Part shown: positions 59,819 through 64,000 of the stretch, in pieces
How positions within the stretch are numbered: position 1 is the first letter of the stretch
Layout: each line of letters starts with the position of its first letter
Assembly: GCF_022095615.2 (NCBI RefSeq)
Contig: NZ_CP155559.1
Span: 803,501-867,500, forward strand
DNA length: 64,000 nucleotides
From: Bacillus thuringiensis
Lineage (GTDB): Bacteria; Bacillota; Bacilli; Bacillales; Bacillaceae_G
Reading direction: 5' to 3'
Made by a program: the position numbers and the translations under genes
Notes under the pieces: model-generated
What the model saw: only the letters and a program-made list of their open reading frames with translations
Databases searched by the model: none
Told to the model about the DNA's origin: nothing

Positions 59819-60691
59819 ATGATTTATCGCTTACTAGCTCTTAATATAGATGGGACACTACTATACAACAACGGAAAAATTGCAAAAGGATTAAGAGAAA
59901 CAATTGAATTTGTGAAAAGAAAAGATGTATACGTTACATTATTTACGAGCCGTAATTTTCAGTCTGCTCATAAAGTAGCAAAGGCGTTAAAATTAGATTC
60001 TATATTAGTGACACACGGTGGTGCTTTCGTTTCAGCAACATTAGATAAGCCTTACGTTCAAAGAAGATTATCGGAAGAGAAGACGTTTAACATTGTGCAA
60101 GTGTTAGAGCACTTTGATTGTAACGTACGCATTTCTCATGAACGGTTTTCAATTGGAAATCGTGAGAGAAATACACCAAACTTAATTGCGCGTACTGTAT
60201 TATCAAGCGCAGATCCGTTATTTTATCCAGTTCAGTTTGTAGACTCTTTAGGTGATGCGCTTCGTGATCATCCAGTAGCGGCGCCAAAAATTGATGTGAT
60301 TTTCCAAAGTAAAGGTGAAAAAGAACGAGGGTTAAATACATTACGAAAAGCATTCCAAGATATAGAGTATGTTGAGTGTGATTCAAAACGAATAGAAATT
60401 TTGCCGCAAAATGTATCAAAATTACGTGGATTACAATTGCTTGGAGAGCATTTAAATATTTCGCTAAACGAAATGGTTGCGATTGGAGATAGCATGGAAG
60501 ATTTAGAGGTAATTGAAAATGTGGGGCTTGGTGTAGCGATGGGGAACTCGCCTGTAGAATTAAAGCAAGCAGCAGACTGGATTACACGTTCAAATAGTGA
60601 GAACGGCGTAGAGTATATGATTAAAGAACATTTCCGTAAGCAATTCCCGCTTCCGTTTTTGAAGAATCATAAAAATGAACCGAAACGATAA
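59819..60691 (+). CDS. HAD superfamily (Cof-type) protein with altered motif I
   Basis: This 290-residue protein has a Cof/HAD IIB layout: motif I LALNIDGTLL (residues 6-15), motif II LFTSR, and motif IV VAIGDSMEDLEVIENVGLGVAMGN. The first Asp of DxDGT, the nucleophile, is Asn9 (codon AAT); Asp11 remains. Standard phosphatase chemistry should be impaired, unless this subgroup works differently. ATG 59819 follows AGAGGGGGAG; an in-frame start 38 codons upstream has no site. Confidence 0.85.
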   Translation: MIYRLLALNIDGTLLYNNGKIAKGLRETIEFVKRKDVYVTLFTSRNFQSAHKVAKALKLDSILVTHGGAFVSATLDKPYVQRRLSEEKTFNIVQVLEHFDCNVRISHERFSIGNRERNTPNLIARTVLSSADPLFYPVQFVDSLGDALRDHPVAAPKIDVIFQSKGEKERGLNTLRKAFQDIEYVECDSKRIEILPQNVSKLRGLQLLGEHLNISLNEMVAIGDSMEDLEVIENVGLGVAMGNSPVELKQAADWITRSNSENGVEYMIKEHFRKQFPLPFLKNHKNEPKR

Positions 60692-60693
60692 AA

Positions 60694-60725
60694 GAAAAAC
60701 GTAGCTTTTGGCTACGTTTTTCTTT
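60694..60725. terminator. Terminator
   Basis: 12-bp perfect stem GAAAAACGTAGC / GCTACGTTTTTC with a TTTTG loop, between convergent genes. Confidence 0.88.
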
Positions 60726-60727
60726 GT

Positions 60728-61774
60728 TTAAGCTTCAATAACTTTAAGCATTCGGTTTAAAAATGCGGCTGCTTCAGCGCGTGTTGCTGTGCCTTTTGGT
60801 ACGAATTGATTTCGTTCGTTTCCTTTTACTATTCCGTATGCATAAACGTTTTGTAACGCTTTTTGATCGTATGCTAAGTGTTGGTCAGTGAATGGTAATT
60901 TCACTTCTTTTCTATAAATCCAGTTATATTCTAATGCACGGTCAATCATAATAACGGCTTCATCACGTGTTATTGTAGCGTTGGGATCAAATTTATTATT
61001 CCCACGACCATTAATGATACCTGCGCTAGCGGCACTGTTAATTCCATCTACTAAAGATGGATGTGCTTCGTTTAAGTCTGTAAATTTAGCGTTTCCAGCA
61101 GGTAATTTTAAAGAACGTGACATTAAACTTGCAAACTCAGCTCGTGTTACAAGACGATTTGGCCAATAAGAACCATTTCCATCACCAAACATGATTTTTT
61201 TAGCTGCTAACTGACGAATGTCTTGTTCATACCATCCACCTGTAATGTCGTCTTTTTTATTAGGGATTTCTGACGGCGGTAAAGTATCTTTACGATGTTC
61301 ATTATAGTAAGTGTTTGTGCCCTTTAAGAAAGCATCCCATTGTCCGCGTTGAATCATAAATGCAGGGCAGTTTTTTCCGCTCCAAAATTGATGTTTTTGA
61401 ACGTGATTGAGGGAGATATTTAATTCGTTCATTAAATAAGCAGCTAATTTTCGGGCATTTTCTACCGCTTTCGTATAGTTTCCATCACTATTCACAGCAA
61501 TTTCAATTCCGATAGATTCATAGTTTCCAGTCTTATTTCCAGTATGCCATCCAACTTCATTTAATGGAAGATGTTGATAAATTTCTTTATCATCGACAGT
61601 AAAATGCCAAGATGCTGAACGATCAGTCTTTCCACGTGCTTGTCTATCTAAGTACTTTGCATGATTTAAAGCATTAGCCCCTTTGCTCGTATTAGCAGTT
61701 TCGTGAATTGTAATGTATTTTGGTTTCATTGCGTAGCCAGGACGAATATTTTCATTCCCTTTTGGAACGATCAT
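60728..61774 (-). CDS. N-acetylmuramoyl-L-alanine amidase with three SLH domains (3' part of a split gene)
   Basis: The 348-residue product has an Amidase_2 domain (about 15-150; zinc-site His24 in ITIHETAN, His57 in SWHFTVDD, and KNCPAF) and three SLH repeats (about 180-345, each with a TRAEF/TRDEA/TRAEA motif) that bind pyruvylated wall polysaccharide. It has no signal peptide, and its ATG is preceded only by A-rich DNA, no ribosome binding site. It is in the same frame as the upstream signal-peptide/SH3 ORF, separated by TAA-AAA. Without read-through the enzyme would not reach the wall. Confidence 0.85.
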   Translation of the reverse strand: MIVPKGNENIRPGYAMKPKYITIHETANTSKGANALNHAKYLDRQARGKTDRSASWHFTVDDKEIYQHLPLNEVGWHTGNKTGNYESIGIEIAVNSDGNYTKAVENARKLAAYLMNELNISLNHVQKHQFWSGKNCPAFMIQRGQWDAFLKGTNTYYNEHRKDTLPPSEIPNKKDDITGGWYEQDIRQLAAKKIMFGDGNGSYWPNRLVTRAEFASLMSRSLKLPAGNAKFTDLNEAHPSLVDGINSAASAGIINGRGNNKFDPNATITRDEAVIMIDRALEYNWIYRKEVKLPFTDQHLAYDQKALQNVYAYGIVKGNERNQFVPKGTATRAEAAAFLNRMLKVIEA

Positions 61775-61777
61775 TTT

Positions 61778-62467
61778 TTAAAATGTAACACCATAAACGT
61801 TATTTGTAGGCAAATTAGATGGTGTTTTGAAGAAAGAGGCGCTTTTCTTTTCGATAGAATCTGTTTTTTCAAATAATGATGCTTTCGTACCTTCAAATGT
61901 AGCTGAAGGAGCATAAATCCATTTCTCAGTTCCATTCATTTGAATTTTAAACCAATTCCCCGCTTGTTCAGTAGGAGTTACTGTTTGCGGTTGTAAATTT
62001 GTTTCTTCTTTAAACGATTGGAATGGGAATGAATAGACTGATGTTTCTTCTGTTACAATTAGTTTTTGATTCGAGAGTTTATGAATCTCTTGTACTTCTA
62101 AACTATGATCTTCCTTATTAACCCAGCCAGAACCAAATGTAGTTTGTATATAATATGCATTCTCTTTTTTCTTCGTTGCTTTTACTACTGGTTCAGCAAT
62201 TTCAATATTTGATTTGGTCTTTAAGTCGTTTGAATCGTATAGTGGAAGTTTTGTTGATAAATGGAGAAGATATTCACCCGAGATTTCAAGGTCGTTTTCT
62301 TCGTCATGTCTATGCTGTTTTGCATGTTCTTCAATGCTTTTTAACGCTTGTTCATCAATAGACAATTTCGCAGTTTTCTCTATATTTTCTGCGAATGAAT
62401 GGGTAGGTGCTATAAATGTTTGTAATGCCAAAGATATTGCTAAAATGTTGTAAAACTTTTTTTTCAT
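61778..62467 (-). CDS. Signal peptide plus SH3-like domains (5' part of the split SLH amidase)
   Basis: The 229-residue ORF starts with a signal peptide (KKKFYNILAISLALQTFIA, cleavage near residue 26) and has two bacterial SH3-like regions (about 90-130 and 140-195) of the wall-binding kind. It ends NNVYGVTF-TAA; the amidase ATG is one codon later in frame. The two parts together make a 579-codon secreted SH3-SH3-amidase-SLH protein, so the TAA is probably a nonsense mutation. As it stands it may still be secreted as an SH3-only protein. Confidence 0.8.
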   Translation of the reverse strand: MKKKFYNILAISLALQTFIAPTHSFAENIEKTAKLSIDEQALKSIEEHAKQHRHDEENDLEISGEYLLHLSTKLPLYDSNDLKTKSNIEIAEPVVKATKKKENAYYIQTTFGSGWVNKEDHSLEVQEIHKLSNQKLIVTEETSVYSFPFQSFKEETNLQPQTVTPTEQAGNWFKIQMNGTEKWIYAPSATFEGTKASLFEKTDSIEKKSASFFKTPSNLPTNNVYGVTF

Positions 62468-62506
62468 AGTTGTTTTAACACGTTAGATGTTGTATGCCGT
62501 GTTAAT

Positions 62507-62679
62507 ATTCCCCCTTATACATGTTTATTATCAAGTTCTAATACTGGATTATGCGTAGATTTTATTCCTCCTTATACATTTTTTATAATCAAGTTCTAAT
62601 ACTTGATTATACGTAGATTTTATTCCTCCTTATACATTTTTTATAATCAAGTTCTAATACTTGATTATACGTAGATTTT
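62507..62679. repeat. Three tandem 57/58-bp repeats
   Basis: Copies at 62507-62563, 62564-62621 and 62622-62679. The last two are identical; the first differs at several bases and lacks one. Each identical copy holds the dyad TAATCAAG-N8-CTTGATTA. They lie in the upstream region of the SLH amidase gene. Confidence 0.95.
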
Positions 62680-62761
62680 AACAGGTGTAAACTCAGATGT
62701 CTATACATATAGATGAATATACATAATGAATATTAGGTTTTTAAGAATAATGGAAAAATAT

Positions 62762-62785
62762 AAGAAGATAAGAAGATAAGAAGAT
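62762..62785. repeat. AAGAAGAT microsatellite, three copies
   Basis: Three exact 8-bp units plus a partial fourth, ending 18 bp upstream of the hemZ -35. Confidence 0.9.
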
Positions 62786-62803
62786 AAGGTAAAACCTTCT
62801 GTA

Positions 62804-62832
62804 TTGACCTGCAAACGCCCTTCAAGTAAACT
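62804..62832 (+). promoter_or_regulatory. hemZ promoter
   Basis: TTGACC (62804-62809), 17-nt spacer, TAAACT (62827-62832), 29 nt before the start codon. Confidence 0.6.
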
Positions 62833-62861
62833 AAAGAGAGTTTGCAAATGAAAAGGTGATA

Positions 62862-64000
62862 ATGTTGTTAATTTCAATTAAAACGTTACAAGATGATCGT
62901 TTTTTACGTCCGCTACAAAATATTGGCGGCTTATTTTTTGAAGATAGTACGATTGGATTTGAACAAGAGGAAGCAAATCTTATCGTTGATATACACATTG
63001 AAGAGAATGTGAAAGCATCAGCTCATTTAACAGATGTTGCTACTGGAAATGTGTATGAAGAAACATTCGCAAAAGATTTATCTGCTTTCACAGATGAAAA
63101 AGAGCGTATGAAGCAAGTGAAACACGTTGTTTCTTATGTATATCTTTCTGTTCTTCAGCAGTTAACTGGACTTGAACAAAGCTGGGGCATTTTAACAGGA
63201 GTACGTCCGACGAAACTTCTTCATAAAATGCTTCAAAGTGGTATGTCAAAAGAAGAAGCACACCAAGAACTTCGTGAAAGCTATTTAATTCATGAAGAGA
63301 AAATTGAACTTCTTCAGCGTATTGTGGATTGCCAATTAGCGGTAGTTCCGGATTTATACCGTTTGAAAGAAGAAGTAAGTATTTATATCGGTATTCCATT
63401 CTGCCCAACAAAATGTGCATATTGTACATTCCCAGCGTATGCAATTAACGGACGCCAAGGCTCTGTTGATTCATTCTTAGGTGGTTTACATTATGAAGTT
63501 CGTGAAATTGGTAAGTTTTTAAAAGAAAAAGGTGTAACAGTTACGACGATTTATTACGGCGGCGGTACACCGACAAGTATTACAGCAGAAGAGATGGATA
63601 TGCTGTATGAAGAAATGTATGAAGCGTTCCCAGATGTGAAAAATGTGCGTGAAGTAACAGTTGAGGCAGGTCGCCCCGATACAATTACGCCAGCTAAGCT
63701 AGAAGTGTTAAATAAATGGAATATTGACCGTATTAGTATTAATCCGCAGTCATACCATCAAGAGACATTAAAAGCAATTGGGCGTCATCATACTGTAGAA
63801 GAAACAATTGAGAAGTATCACTTAGCTCGTGAAATGGGAATGAACAATATTAATATGGACTTAATTATTGGTCTTCCTGGTGAAGGGCTAGATATCTTCA
63901 AGCACACGTTAGATGAAACAGAAAAGTTAATGCCAGAATCATTAACAGTTCATACGTTATCATTTAAACGTGCTTCTGAAATGACGCAAAACAAACGTAA
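62862..64000 (+). CDS. hemZ: Coproporphyrinogen dehydrogenase HemZ (3' end outside window)
   Basis: The first 379 codons are present. A family-specific N-terminal domain (1-170) precedes a radical SAM domain with the Fe-S motif CPTKCAYC (Cys181, Cys185, Cys188), the YYGGGTPTS glycine motif and MDLIIGLPGEG. HemZ is related to oxygen-independent coproporphyrinogen oxidase (HemN). AAAAGGTGATA precedes the ATG. The gene runs off the right edge; full length is about 500 residues. Confidence 0.93.
   Translation, partial: MLLISIKTLQDDRFLRPLQNIGGLFFEDSTIGFEQEEANLIVDIHIEENVKASAHLTDVATGNVYEETFAKDLSAFTDEKERMKQVKHVVSYVYLSVLQQLTGLEQSWGILTGVRPTKLLHKMLQSGMSKEEAHQELRESYLIHEEKIELLQRIVDCQLAVVPDLYRLKEEVSIYIGIPFCPTKCAYCTFPAYAINGRQGSVDSFLGGLHYEVREIGKFLKEKGVTVTTIYYGGGTPTSITAEEMDMLYEEMYEAFPDVKNVREVTVEAGRPDTITPAKLEVLNKWNIDRISINPQSYHQETLKAIGRHHTVEETIEKYHLAREMGMNNINMDLIIGLPGEGLDIFKHTLDETEKLMPESLTVHTLSFKRASEMTQNKR

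Larger units (their letters stand above)
62468..62861. other. 394-bp gap between the SLH amidase and hemZ
   Basis: Contains three tandem 57-58-bp repeats, an 8-bp microsatellite and the hemZ promoter. No ORF with a binding site. Confidence 0.6.

Noticed and set aside
62507..62679. CRISPR-like array
   Set aside because: The units are contiguous 58-bp repeats with no variable spacers and no cas genes nearby.

Overview
This window is chromosomal DNA from a member of the Bacillus cereus group (B. cereus, B. thuringiensis or B. anthracis-like). The evidence is low GC, Bacillus-type promoters and ribosome binding sites, spore genes (cotJABC, an alpha/beta SASP, a three-gene endospore-appendage cluster), the alsSD pair, an SLH-domain amidase, and a copy of a repeat that looks like the group's bcr1 element. 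I see no prophage, IS element, rRNA, intact tRNA or CRISPR array.

Layout. 1-8.3 kb: the 5' end of a MacB-type permease with its ATPase and adaptor, a YwaF-like membrane protein, two oligopeptide-type permeases with no partners, a lone BceB-like permease, and brnQ. 8.4-15.8 kb: the spore region, with cotJABC, a VOC protein, a yybP-ykoY (Mn) riboswitch ahead of DUF1232 and DedA genes, the enaA-enaB / enaC appendage genes and a large secreted phosphoesterase. 15.8-23.5 kb: an amino acid permease, a GerN/NapA-like antiporter, and the N-acetylmuramate recycling set murR, murQ, murP, mupG. 23.6-33.5 kb: short stress, efflux and regulator modules (DoxX, SnoaL, DUF6241, EamA/Lrp, SDR/MerR, SMR pair/TetR/MFS, HxlR/lipoprotein/quinone reductase), many with visible operators. 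33.5-42.4 kb: a bcr1-like repeat, a frameshifted sgrR-like gene next to an MFS gene, a second EcsB, a lysine-riboswitch-controlled permease and gapN. 42.4-54.6 kb: a region in the same order as the B. subtilis yheJ-to-yheA segment (leader peptide, bmrC, bmrD, SASP, yheD, yheC, yheB, yheA) with tcyABC and a zinc-ribbon gene inserted. 54.6-64 kb: a lipoprotein and DUF1700 pair, alsSD, a 3-methyladenine glycosylase, a HAD protein with an altered motif I, a split SLH amidase preceded by three tandem 58-bp repeats, and the start of hemZ.

Most notable: (1) the leader of the bmrCD-like operon, with two mini-ORFs that encode the same hexapeptide VNVMGL using different codons, plus a terminator and a matching antiterminator; (2) a four-segment expression platform under the Mn riboswitch, just upstream of the appendage genes; (3) an sgrR gene broken by an exact 40-bp tandem duplication; (4) an SLH amidase cut from its signal peptide by one in-frame stop; (5) a 54-nt tRNA-like sequence without an anticodon arm. 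Start codons were chosen by ribosome binding site and family length, so several differ from the longest open frame. No database search was run.
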